DNA of 64,000 bases from Cyathus striatus. Lineage: Eukaryota; Basidiomycota; Agaricomycetes; Agaricales; Nidulariaceae. The translations under genes were made by a program, and so were the position numbers. Positions 45,728 through 57,000 of this stretch are shown here, one piece after another. How positions within the stretch are numbered: position 1 is the first letter of the stretch; every line of letters starts with the position of its first letter. The notes under the pieces were generated by a model. That model was given only the letters and a program-made list of their open reading frames with translations, did not search any database and had not been told where the DNA came from. The DNA is taken from NCBI GenBank assembly GCA_025738555.1, contig JAOVFP010000008.1, positions 3,968,001 through 4,032,000 on the forward strand, in the 5' to 3' direction.

Positions 45728-48700
45728 ATGGCCGACCTATCAGCTCTCTTGACCGCGTCCAAAGGGCTCACGTCTCATCTCTCTCGCCCTGACTTGCCCA
45801 CTGTAAATCTTTCACTAGACCAAATCGAAGCTCAGTCGCGTCGTCTTGTTTCTCGTCAACCAGGGACTTCGACAGACATCGACCGCGCGTACATACCTTT
45901 TCTTTGACTAGAGATTCCTTTGGCTTAATTATTTACTTGGTAGAAACTATCTGCTTGCTCAAGCTCGCGTCGATGCTCCTGCTCTCTCAAATACCATTGC
46001 CCATCTCAACACAAGCACCACCTTTTCTCCCCTCCAACCGCTTCAAGATACAGATGTGGCGGGATATCTCCGTCACGCACATGAGCAGAACCTTATCTCG
46101 ACTATAGAAGAAGGAAGGAAGAACACCCAGGATGATTTTTATCGTGTTCTTGAGGATAGGATGCAAAGGGACTGGGAGGCCAAGAAGAGTCGTGTTTTCG
46201 AACAGCTTGGTGGGAGAGTGGGTGCGGACTACAAAGTCGTTGCTGAGCTTAAGAAGAGTACCTTGGGGAAGAGCGCACTTTCTGTGGGTATACCTCCCTG
46301 CTTTGTCCTGGCATGGTCTCATTTGTCTTTCAGTCAAGTATTGGGCCCAGTCTCTCCTTGCAAATGCAAAACAAAATGATGGCATACGATCGCGTTGTTA
46401 CCGACTTCAACGCTGCCAGAATACGTGGCACTTCATATCCCATCATCCATGCTCTCATTGATGCTTCCCTTGCCACAGCGCAGGATGTAAGTTCATCTCC
46501 ATATAGTGTTCTTCCGTCATATAACATGATATATAGTCACGTTCATATCAAATTACTCAAAACTTCCGCATTCTATCTAAAATCACTGGCGAACCACCTG
46601 CTCTTCCGCCTGTGGAACACGCCGGTGCACATATACTCAACGCTCCCGTTTTTGAGCGCAAATACGCCAGGGTATATCTCGGTGATCCTGAATCTCGCGA
46701 AGCTATTGCTCTTAGGAGGCAGATTGCAAAGGGGTCTAGAGAGGCTCTTGAGGAGCAATATTGGGATGTGTTGGAGAGAACCGTTCAAGCTCGGCCTACT
46801 GAAGCAAGGTTGGGTGGTGATCCCGGCGTAGCCAATAAGGTCAGGGCGTTCTTACTGGTTCGGTATTATAGAAATGGAGAATGGGAGGATAGGATCGAAG
46901 TAAGAATATCGTTTGAATTGTGGTTGTCTTCATTAACAGGTGTGATTTACAGCTAGTTGCCGGACAACCTTTATGGGCGAAACTATTTTTCCTTGTTAGG
47001 ACGGGCCATAGTCGTGAGGCATTGGACGAGGCATTAAAATTCGAGCAAGCTATTTCCCATCGCGAGAGCGCATTCATTACTCATTTTAGGACGTGGATCG
47101 ATTCTCCCGAGCGCAAGTACGTGTAGTGGCTTTCCCTCATCCCTCTCTTTTCTCATTAGTGCATATAAGGCTTCCTAAGCCTCAACGAGATCACCTTCAA
47201 ACTATATACAACGCACATATGCTCCATTCAGCAACCGCCGACCCATTCAAACTTGCTCTATATAAACTCATGGGAAAGCTTGAGCCAGGACGAAGAAGTG
47301 TGCCACATGTGACCACTACTACTGAAGACTGGTTGTGGTATCAGCTTTCCATGGTGGACGAAGAGGAGGATGGAGGATTGAGGGCTTTGTCGGAAGTGCT
47401 ATTGGGATACGGAGAGCGACACTTTGAAGGGCCATCCAATCAACAAGGGGGAAGAAGGGGCGTGTGGGCGGGCGTTTTGCTTATGGTTGGACAATTTGAG
47501 AGGGTTAGGACGGGTTTCTTATCTAACGTGAAGATTATATTGACAAGCGTTGATTACAGGCCGTTGCGGCGCTATGGGAACATCCCGAGACAGAGATTGA
47601 GGCAGTTCATTTCGCAATCGCGTTGGCGTACCATGGCTTGCTCCGGGTTCCTTCCAAGGCAGAAACCTCAGAAATGGCTCCCTGTGAGTACTTCATCGCT
47701 TGCTTCGCGTTTTGATGCTGAGTACCGTATCAGTGTCGCTGTCTCCTATATCACCTCCTGCTTTTAGTTTGTCAACCCTCATCTGGCGTTACGTACGCCA
47801 ATTCGTCAAAATGGATGCCAAAGAGGCACTACAGTATGTTTACTGTGTTTGCTTGTCCGCTGACCAGAGCAGTGGTGTGGGTAGGGAACAGGTAGAGAGT
47901 GCATGGGAACTTGTGCGTCGGATCATTGTTCTTGCTAATAGTGGTCCTGCATGGGAGGAACTTGTTGGTGGATTCCGTCCTGACGGCTCTCGGTTTGTAA
48001 GCGACCAACTTCTATTTCATTGTCGACTTACTGATACTATATGTGACTAGGGCGGAGTTATCGAACAAGGCGTTTCGTTGCTCAAATTACAAGATACGAG
48101 ACAATTCAACGAAGAAATCCTTATTCGTGCTGCCCGTCATTCTGAAGAGAATGATCGTATCGCGGAGGCGATCAAGCTATATAACCTTGCGGGCGATTAT
48201 AATACCGTTGTCGCATGCCTTGCTCAGGCCTTGGGGAATACTATTGCTCAACCTAGCGCAGATGAAAAAGCTCGCGCAGTAGAGAAGACCGCAGCCGACA
48301 TCCTAAGACATTACGAAAGGACTAACAGAGCTGTTGGCAAGGACCGTGATGCTGTGGTCAAGTTGTTGAGAATCAGGGAGGCCATCGATGCAAAGAATGC
48401 AGGCAAACCGGAGGCTGCACTCGAAGTGAGCACTTGAATGTTTGTAATTGAAATCTATTGCTGACCGCTTTTTAGGTCATGGAATCGACCGATCTCATTC
48501 CATTGAATGGCGACGTTGCCAAAATTACGCGACGAGCTGAAGAATTCAAAGACATGCATGAAGCTTTGCAGAGGAATTTGCAGGTTTATATACCGCTCAC
48601 GATGGATGCACTCGCTGGTGTGCACCAAAAAATCAAGACTTCAATTGTTCCTGACGCAACGCGCCAAATGGTGAGTGTATTGCGCTATGTACACCTACAT

Positions 48701-48856
48701 CATTATATAGTGGTATTAATTAATGCCTTGTAGACATTGGCTAATATTAGGAAGAAGTCACGTTCCCTCATGATTTTTGCTGGTATCCTCAAGTATAGGA
48801 TGTCTCCGGATGTGTATTCTTATCTAGCAAGACTAGACGTGGAGATTGCCCTTTGA
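45728..48856 (+). CDS. NIC96: NIC96/NUP93, nuclear pore scaffold
   Basis: Linker nucleoporin of the nuclear pore inner ring, binding the Nsp1 complex through its N-terminus and Nup188/192. The start ATG 45728 gives MADLSALLTASKGLTSHLSR, followed by a helical region with SRRLVSRQPGTSTDIDRA. The NIC domain is seen as YLRHAHEQNLISTIEEGRK, VFEQLGGRVGADYKV, RTGHSREALDEALKFE, LYKLMGKLEPGRRS, AWAGVLL-type helices and RQFVKMDAKEALQYVY. Also present are AEAIKLYNLAGDYNTVVACL and the C-terminal SLMIFAGILKYRMSPDVYSY. About 11 introns are present, mostly 50-60 nt. The all-helical composition and total of about 840 residues match the family. Confidence 0.93.
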
Positions 48857-49140
48857 TGACCTGTGTATTCTGCTTTACGATGAATGCTTTCTTCAATGTA
48901 TTTGAGTTAATGAATGATAACATCACAATAGTAACGGTTCGGTTTGAATGATTTAGCGCAGAAAAGGTGAACTCACAGTACTTTCTGAACGATAAGATAA
49001 ACGTTAGGATGTGTTTTGGCTTCTTACGAACTATGTATAAAAACCACGCACATGTTCCTTCATGAAGACAATGACTAAGTCGAAGCGTACAAGCATCTCC
49101 ATCAAATCCACTGTATCTCTAATCCTGAATGACGACCACT
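48857..49140. other. Convergent 3' flanks of NIC96 and SMN
   Basis: A 284-bp region between two stop codons. An open frame on the plus strand from 49129 runs antisense across SMN and is not supported. Confidence 0.5.
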
Positions 49141-50088
49141 TTACCGCCGCGTAGATACAAATTCATCTTCCACTTCGACTTCTTCGTCTGCTGGCTCTTT
49201 ATTTTCACCGTCATCCTCACGCAGATTTTCAGCATCTTCGCATGTAGACTGTTTCTGCAAAGAACGTCCTTGGCACTGAAAAAGTATGTGAATGGGAGTT
49301 GTTTAGTTTTAAGCAACAATATATATACGCACGTAACACATAGCCGTCCAGTACCCTGCCCAGTATGTCGCGTTGAGAGCATTTTTGAATGCTTCGTCCC
49401 GGCTTACCGACGTGCCAACACCTTCTAGAGGGACGTAACTTTCATCTGCAGAGTGCACAGGGGCTTTGCCGTGATTCAAAGATGGATCGTGAGTGGGCAC
49501 GAAAGTGTCGAAGTTCAAGGGTTGAGAATCGTCCTCCGCTGCCTTTCCTTCCATTGATGTCGTCCCATTCGTTTCGACATTATTCTCAGTGGAAGTAGTT
49601 GACTTATTTGCTATTTTTGCTGGAGGATTGTTATACCACCTGCTTAGAAAAGGTTAAATTCTCTGATATTTTCAGAGCAAGAGGACACAGTACAGAGGAG
49701 ATTTGTGAATTGGGTCCTTTTTCCATCCTTTATCCGGCCCATTATATGCCTCGTACTCCTCCATTGCTGAATTCCATGCGTCAATAAGGGCGGAATCATC
49801 CCAAATTTCTTCGTGTGTCAGCTCCCGGCTCTCTTCCTCTTCGGATTCCAAGTTGTTTTCTTTATCTTCAGGATGTGGGTGCTGCGCATCGTAGTTGACA
49901 GCGGGGCTCTTTCCGGGATCGTCCCAGTGTCGTTGACGCTGATGCTGTTTTGGCTTTTGGTTGTTTGCTTTGCGCTTTTTGGATGGAGGGGGATGGTTCG
50001 AGGAAGTGGATGGAATTGGAGCAGATTCGTCTACCGGTTCATAGGGAAGTGTTATGTCGTCGTAAGAAATGATTGGTCGAGTCGCCAT
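49141..50088 (-). CDS. SMN1: SMN-like protein (snRNP assembly)
   Basis: Homologue of survival motor neuron protein, which with Gemin2 loads Sm rings onto snRNAs in the cytoplasm. The N-terminal region contains the Gemin2-binding helix (IWDDSALIDAWNSAMEEYEA) after a Lys/Pro-rich stretch (SKKRKANNQKPKQHQ). The C-terminal oligomerisation helix carries the YG-box pattern AYWAGYWTAMCY. An acidic tail follows (DDGENKEPADEEVEVEDEF). There are three exons; the intron at about 49690-49640 uses GTACTG/AAGCAG and the last uses GTGCGT/TTTCAG. No clear Tudor domain is seen between the ends, as in fission yeast and other fungal SMN proteins. It shares a 195-bp promoter region with YKT6. Confidence 0.8.
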
Positions 50089-50232
50089 GAAACGTGGAGG
50101 TCGAAGGTGGACTGAGTGGCAAGTGCTGGAGACTGAATTGTTACTATAGTATTACATAGTTACTCACGTGGTAATAAGTATATAGTATCCTATTATCCTA
50201 TTGCTTATGTACTTTCCTTCATTCCTCCATAC

Positions 50233-50282
50233 CGCCTCCTACTCCTGCTGCTACTCCTGCTCCTGCTCCTGCCCCTGCTCGA
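50233..50282 (+). repeat. CTCCTG-type microsatellite in YKT6 leader
   Basis: Degenerate hexamer/trimer repeat of CTCCTG and CTGCTG units running up to the YKT6 start codon at 50284. It gives a pyrimidine-rich strand, common before highly expressed fungal genes, and is length-variable by nature. Confidence 0.7.
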
Positions 50283-50283
50283 C

Positions 50284-51046
50284 ATGAAGATCTACTCCGT
50301 CTCTGTCATCCTTGCCCCACCTTCTGGACAAGCCGTCGTTCTCAGCAGCGCAAATGACCTATCCTCCTTCTCGTTTTATCAGCGAGGAACTGCGGGAGAG
50401 ATGATGTCCTTCCTTTCCAAGACCGTAGCTGAACGCACGCCTCAAGGTCAGCGACAGTCCGTGCAGGAAAACATCTACACTGCCCATGTCTATAATCGAG
50501 GAGGTGCAGAGCAGCTTGCCGGTAGGCCTCATGTCGTGCATTGTCATCTTCCCCACTTTCTGAATTCATTCATTCAGGCGTCATAATCACTGACCAGGAA
50601 TATCCTGTTCGGCCTGCCTTCTCTCTCCTGACCAAAGTACTGGATGATTTCGTAGCCAAGGTTCCTCAGTCATCCTTCAGCAACCCTGGCTCCATCTCGT
50701 TCCCCGAGATTTCCACATACGTCCAGAAATATCAAGACCCGAGACAAGCTGATACTATTATGCGAGTCCAGCAGGAACTGGATGAGACCAAGATTGTCCT
50801 CGTGAGTCTTCCTCTCCTCGATCAATATGGTTATCCTGAAAACCGCATCTCCCGTAGCACAAAACCATTGAGTCTGTTCTGCAGCGAGGAGAGAAACTCG
50901 ACAACTTGGTAGAACGATCTAATGCATTGTCGACACAGAGCAAGATGTTCTACAAGACTGCCAAGAAGGTACTTCTTTCTGTGAATCGAGCACTGATATA
51001 TTATTAATGGTTCTCTCAGCAAAATTCCTGCTGTGTCATAATGTAG
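50284..51046 (+). CDS. YKT6: YKT6, prenylated R-SNARE
   Basis: R-SNARE used in Golgi, endosomal, vacuolar and autophagosomal fusion. An N-terminal longin domain ([60 protein letters not shown]) is followed by the SNARE helix ([20 protein letters not shown] with [20 protein letters not shown]), which contains the central Arg of the zero layer. The C-terminal NSCCVIM carries the CAAX box plus a second Cys for farnesylation and palmitoylation in place of a membrane anchor. Five exons; the product is about 200 residues, the family size. Every motif is intact. Confidence 0.95.
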
Positions 51047-51481
51047 TAGAGGCCCTTGTGTCCTTCCTTATCCCTCGTTATGATCCCTCTAGCCTGCTAG
51101 GCTCTTTACGTACATGTATACCCGTTTCATGGACTCTTGTTAATGAACTTCTAATTCATGAATATGTGCTTCATTTGACAAGTCTAATCACACCAAGTTG
51201 CGACGAAGTAATAAGCCAAGTCACTGCTGTCCGCCAGAATAGTGAACACAACACTCCGTACAGCTAGATAACGTAAACTATTTCTTAATATCTAGCAGTA
51301 TATAAGTATATGAATGGTTCGTCCGTAGTATGACTATGCTGCTGTCACATCTGAAACTTAAAGCTTTGAAAAGTTGAAAGAATTTAAAATATTCCCCAAA
51401 TGCAATAACAATATACAACTAAAGTAGTATAATACACTTAAAAGCCGGGTATCTACAAACATCAGCCTCCGCACTCTTAAT
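51047..51481. other. Convergent intergenic region
   Basis: Between YKT6 and PEX3 stop codons. AT-rich in its second half; no coding signal or recognised repeat. Confidence 0.5.
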
Positions 51482-53578
51482 CTACTTGCCCAACTTCTCT
51501 TCAAACTTCGAAAATGCAATCGCAGAAAGACATTGTACTTCTCTCATATCCAATACCACCTAAAGTGTCCATATCAGCCACAACCTCAAGTAAGAAAATA
51601 GAACGCACATCAACAAGCTCACTCGGAAGCCCGATTACCATCCTACGACTCCACCGTGCAAGTACAGGCAATAAACTTGCTAATCTCAACCTTTTTTCCC
51701 CCTGCCCCTCACCAAGAGTCACAGGAGGAGAAAAGACCTCCCCTTCAACACCCTCGAAAAGAACCTCGACCCCTCTGTCCAAACATACCTCCAGCACCCT
51801 AGCAAAATCAGAACCGTTAACAATATCCCTCGTCTCTTCTACCAAACTCGCAAAATGTCTATCTGTGAAGTGGCTATAGGGATCAGCGAGGAGAGAAGGC
51901 TGGGAGGCTGATAGGTCCGCTGGATGTGATGGTGGATGGGTAGAGGAAAGTTGGGAAGAGGAGAGTGTGCTGGTTAGTGTCGTTTTTGTTGGTGAAGTTA
52001 ATGTGTGGTTGGCGGTGGACAGTGAGGGAGCGATCCCACCTTGCACGAGGACATGTTGGATGGTTTCGGCTGTTGGCGGGAGAAGAGTCGATAGGAAGCT
52101 TCAAAGTACACCGTTAGCAATTACATCGTAGAAAGAAAAGGAAAACAGGAACGCACTTAACCCTCCGCTCCCTCCCCTCAAAGGTCACTTCATACTCCAC
52201 TCGTCTCCGTACATCCCCAACGAGCCGATGCAAATCTACAGCTGCCAATTGCGTTTTCAACGATACTCTGCCAGATCATCAGCACCCACCATATTCAATT
52301 GAAAGGAACAAAATACAAACCCCTCAAAAACCTCCTCAACGCCCCTCCTAACTCTCTCCGCCACATCCTTCCAGCCAACATGCAGTAGCCACCAACTCAT
52401 CGTAAGATATTTGTTCTTTGTCTCTTCCGGGACTTCCCACTCCTGCCCCTCTTCCCGTACATTCTCTTCGTCTTCGAAGCCCAAAAGCCCCTCGATTCCA
52501 ATGCCTCCACCACTTAAACCACTGGACAAAAGTTGCTTCATGAGAATCCCACTAAGGGATATCGCGTCCATGTCTTCTCTCATACGTTCTTCTTCTTCTT
52601 GTTGGATTACCGACTGAACGTACCGCCCTCTAGCAAGTAGGGTAAGTTGTATGGTAGTGAGGAGGCAGAGGAGGGTTGTTGAGTATAGTGCTGTAAGAAG
52701 GCGGGTTAATGCTAGAGGCGGTTAGAGATGGTACATAGAACATAGAAAAGTAAAGGATGACATACTCAGCATCTTAACCTCATTCCACAACTCCGCCTTC
52801 GATCTTGTCTCACTGGACGTCGAACCTTCTGATACAGGCAAACTAATCATACTTGCACTCTACACCCTCGGTCAGCTTTCCTCAATTGAACGAAAGAAAG
52901 TAAGACCGACATACAAGCTGTTCCTCCCCTTCACCGCTCAGGCTCGTCGTTCTCGAGCTCAACAAATCCGCCGAAAGCTGTGAAACCGAAGCAGAAGCTT
53001 CAACCCATGAAGCCGAATTCGATACCGCGGGTGATGGAGGCTCAACCGACGTAAACGATGTCACCGATCGCGCGGCTGACTCCGACTCTGAATTTATTTC
53101 CTCCTGCGGAGTTATTATTTCCGCAGAGGACACAAGGCTCGAAGTCATACTCCTCGGCGAGTTCCCAATCTCAGGTTGAGGTATGGCGGTAGTTAGAGGA
53201 AGTTGTTGATGTACGTGCTGCTGCTTTCTGGCTTTGGATAAGCTCTGCAATTCCTGTGTAAGGGCCTCAATGTCTATTTGTTCCAAAAGTTGCTCTGCGA
53301 GTGTCGGAAGGACAGCTAGAACGGTGTACGAAACATCTTCTTGTGTCTGTCTAAATCTCCTTTTCAGCCTATTTCAAAATACTTAGCATTGTCCGAATAC
53401 AAAAGGAAAAAAAAACGCACGCGTCCTTAGAACTCTGTTCCTGCTCAAGTTTCCACTTCACCTCTTCCAACCGCCCGTGGAGGTACCGCCGTGCTACATA
53501 CAGGCCTCCACTGAAGGCCACGGTCTTGGACAACCCTACTCGCCGTTCGTAGACGTATTCCTTTAGAGATTTAAGCAT
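51482..53578 (-). CDS. PEX3: PEX3, peroxisomal biogenesis factor 3
   Basis: Peroxisomal membrane protein that recruits Pex19 with newly made membrane proteins. The start at 53578 gives MLKSLKEYVYERRVGLSKTV, then a membrane segment (AFSGGLYVARRYL). The cytosolic part has a helical core: LKRRFRQTQEDVSYTVLAVL, ALYSTTLLCLLTTIQLTLLA, LTMSWWLLHVGWKDVAERVR. A Ser-rich insert (SSLVSSAEIITPQEEINSES) lies after the first helices. The C-terminus ends VVLDMREVQCLSAIAFSKFE, reached by splicing GTGCGT (after ELVD) to CTTTAG near 51560; without that intron the reading frame would end in a different tail. About eight introns. The order of helices and the Pex19-binding Trp-rich helix support the identity. Confidence 0.88.
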
Positions 53579-54043
53579 GACGGAGGCGAAAGGGGGCGAT
53601 TCGGATATGGCACAAGGACGTCGGACGCTGGTCGACGCGTGGGGTGGATGTTCACCGGCGCTGCGAAAATGGAAAACACATGATACGCATTGGCGCCGGA
53701 TGTTTGGACGTGTTGTTCAGGGGCTTCCGAAACGCAAGGCTTAGAGCTCAAAATGAGTAGCTATATTTCCAAATCAACATTTGCTACTCTAGATGTCCAC
53801 ATATTGGTATACGTGCGAATTAATAAGGATGCAATGGTAGGCTAAGTTAGTCAAGTTATTGTTCTCGGGAGCAAAAAGGTCCGTCAGCTACTGCCTACAT
53901 ATGATGGTTAAGTCCGATGCCCAGTGACTACGATGCAAAGCAAAGACAAAAAAGGAACTAGAAAGAGAAAGGAATGGTGGCCAAAACACATCGTGGGTCA
54001 TAAAACGAGAGAAGTGATGTAGCACGTGAAATATAACGACTAT
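53579..54043. other. Intergenic between PEX3 start and chitin synthase end
   Basis: Promoter side of PEX3 and 3' flank of the chitin synthase. No open frame of note and no recognised element. Confidence 0.5.
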
Positions 54044-57000
54044 CTATGATTCTGAGAGGATCTTGTCAATTGATTTGTTTAGGAAGTCTTTGCGGGTTGT
54101 AAGGTCCGCCTTTGGGAAGCGAGCCATTATAGCCTCGCGGGCAGTTCTATAAGAAGAATTCATAAGAAGTGGGATTAACAACAAGTAAATGTGCTTACTT
54201 TTTAGTCACCGTCATCAAGTCTTGCGTACTCAAGTAGTTTCGTAAGGCACTAAAGAGCTCATCATCTGTAGGATCTGTGCTCATGCTGGGACCTGCGAAG
54301 GGATTGACAGTTGTCGCAAGAGAGAATGTTGACATTCTCTGCTGCAGACCACTTGGTGGAGGAAGTGATGGAGGAACACCACCCACGCCCCCAGACTGAG
54401 ATCCACCGAAGCTACCTCCAGTAAACATGTTCATGTTTGGCATCATGGCTCCGGGAGGCATCATCCCGTAGACGCTACCCGTGTTCTGGTACATCATCGG
54501 TCCTGGCATACTCATACCCATATGATTCCCACCGAAGTCCGAACCAGCAATGGAGCCAGGGCCTCCGCCGAAGGGCATGAACGGTAACTGCGGCGCTGCA
54601 TACTGTGGCATGATTGGCTGTCCGTGAAGCGAGACGTTACTATGGGATAGCTGACTGCCCCCGTGGCGGAGATTGGACTGGGAGTGGCTGCTGTGCATAA
54701 CGTTGGTATCACGGTAGTAGTCGCCAGCTTGTGAGGCCTGCTGGTAGGTATGCGGGGACTCGTCGCGCGAGCGGGGTGTCCGGGAGTAAGGCTTACTATC
54801 GTAGCCGGTGTCATCTGAGTGCCGACTAGCACGATCCCAAGCTTCAGCTTCATATTCTGTAATGGTTCGTTGAGTAACAAAGCTTAAAACCAATAAATAA
54901 GACTAATACCGCTGAACTTCTTGAGGGGGATCATTGACTCGTCGAACTTCTCGTCTTCATTCATGAGGACCTTTTTATCCTTACCCTCGCCAATGACCAG
55001 ACGCGTGTTACCCCAACCAAATTCGTCCATGCGCCAGAATGAGTATACTGGAAGGAAGAAACTGTAGATAGGATATCTGCAAAGATCATTAGCACAAATC
55101 AAGGCAATGAAGAAAGGACATACGAAAGAATGTAGACTACCATCCATCCCACGAGCATAAACTCGCGCTTGATCACGAAGATAATGGCTTGGAGACCGTA
55201 GGTGACAGCGAGCATGATAATGGCGATCTGAGGAATGGCTGCGGCACCAGTGCTGACAACAATGATCAAGTACAAGAGCTAGGGAAGACTAAGTATGTAG
55301 GCCACAAGGACAAGCAGGAACTTACGTAGACCACTGTAGCAGGGAGAATCTAGATAGCCATACACGTATCAGCACCAGTACACCACCCCATGCCAACGAA
55401 CATTACTCACCAAAGTACCAAGAAGATCAATAAACACGAAGAACCGCATAGAAAAACAGCAAAATCCAAACAACTCTGGCAGCAGCACAAGCTCACACAG
55501 ATTATGTACTGTCGAGTTAATCCAGCGACGACGCTGAGAGAATAACACGCGCCACGACTCAGGGGCCATCGTGTGCGCCACGGCATCAGGACAGAACTTG
55601 GTCTTGAACGTCGGGAAATGCTTCATGAGGAGTGTAGTCAAGAAACGATCTTCTCCGAGAGAGAACAAATTTTTCTTGTGCAAGGTATCGACGTTGGGTT
55701 CAGAGTACTCGTCGATAATGCGGTGTGATATGATAATGGGGCGACCTTTGTCCGCGGTACGGATGCGGTAAAGGGAAAAACAACCAGGTAAACAAGTGAC
55801 GGAGCCGAAGAGGGACTCGAAGGCCTTGGAGAGGTGATGAGAAATATAGTATTCGTACACTTGTATCATTGTCCACCACGAGCCTTCTTCATTCTCAAGC
55901 TTGGTTTCGCCGCATATACCGATGATGCTAGAGTCGTCCGCGGTACTGGCGACGAGACGGTTCAAGGAATCGGGTGTTACGGTCTACAACGATCATTAGT
56001 AGAAGTAGGAAATGCAATCAGATACAACACGTACCGTATCGGCGTCGACAGTAAATATGTACTCATAAAACGCCGGATCAATACCGATTACATTCCTCAT
56101 CTGGTGATATATCTCCAGCTCCAGCGGGGACATAGGCGAGTCGAAGTGGACACGGTTCAGATAATGCATGAGTAAAATTTGACTATCACGTTTCCCGCGA
56201 TTTCCAGGCTTCGAGCGTTCAGTCGGCTTGCCAACCTTAACCACGACCATGTACCTATAGATCTATCAGCCTATGTCAAACGAAAGGAAACAACAAAGGG
56301 ACTCACGGAACAACATGCCCTTCGAATTCATAGAGCCCCGAATAAACCTTGCCATAATTCAACGCTTTTGAGCCTTCCCCAACCGACTTAAACAACAATG
56401 GTTCGGGATCAAGTTTCGGGTCGACACCAAGAATATCGAGAACAATTCTCGGCGTAGGCCTATCGTTTCCACTACCGATAATGTTTCCATCGCAAATGAT
56501 GAAAATTAGCTTGCGCTTATCGTCGTAGTTGAGGGCAGCGAGAGAGTCAATGGTGCGGCGGAGTGAGTCTTCATCTTCGGTATAACAAGGCACTTGGCAT
56601 AAGACGAATTTGTCCTGCAACTCGGGGGACCTTTTGCTTCCTAGTTGCAGTGCGGAGAGGACTAGTACTTATTAGCGTCACTCAGCTACACGTTCGACGA
56701 AATAACTTACACTTCAGGGCCATGGAAGCCATAATAACAGCTGATGCAATAATCAACAGATAGTTCTGCACCTGGCACCTTGCGCTCTTCCTAAAATCGA
56801 CCTGCCCAGCAAGGAATGCATTTTTCAAACACACAACGTGGATATTAGCCTGTGCCGGATCCATAGCGCTCAGCACCTTATTCAGCGGCTCCGTAATATC
56901 CTGTCCCGACCGCTGCTTGAACACATCTACAACATCGTTGTCCAGAAAATTGTACGCATCGTTGTTTAGATTAACACTTTGCGTCCAGATATAGTCGGTC

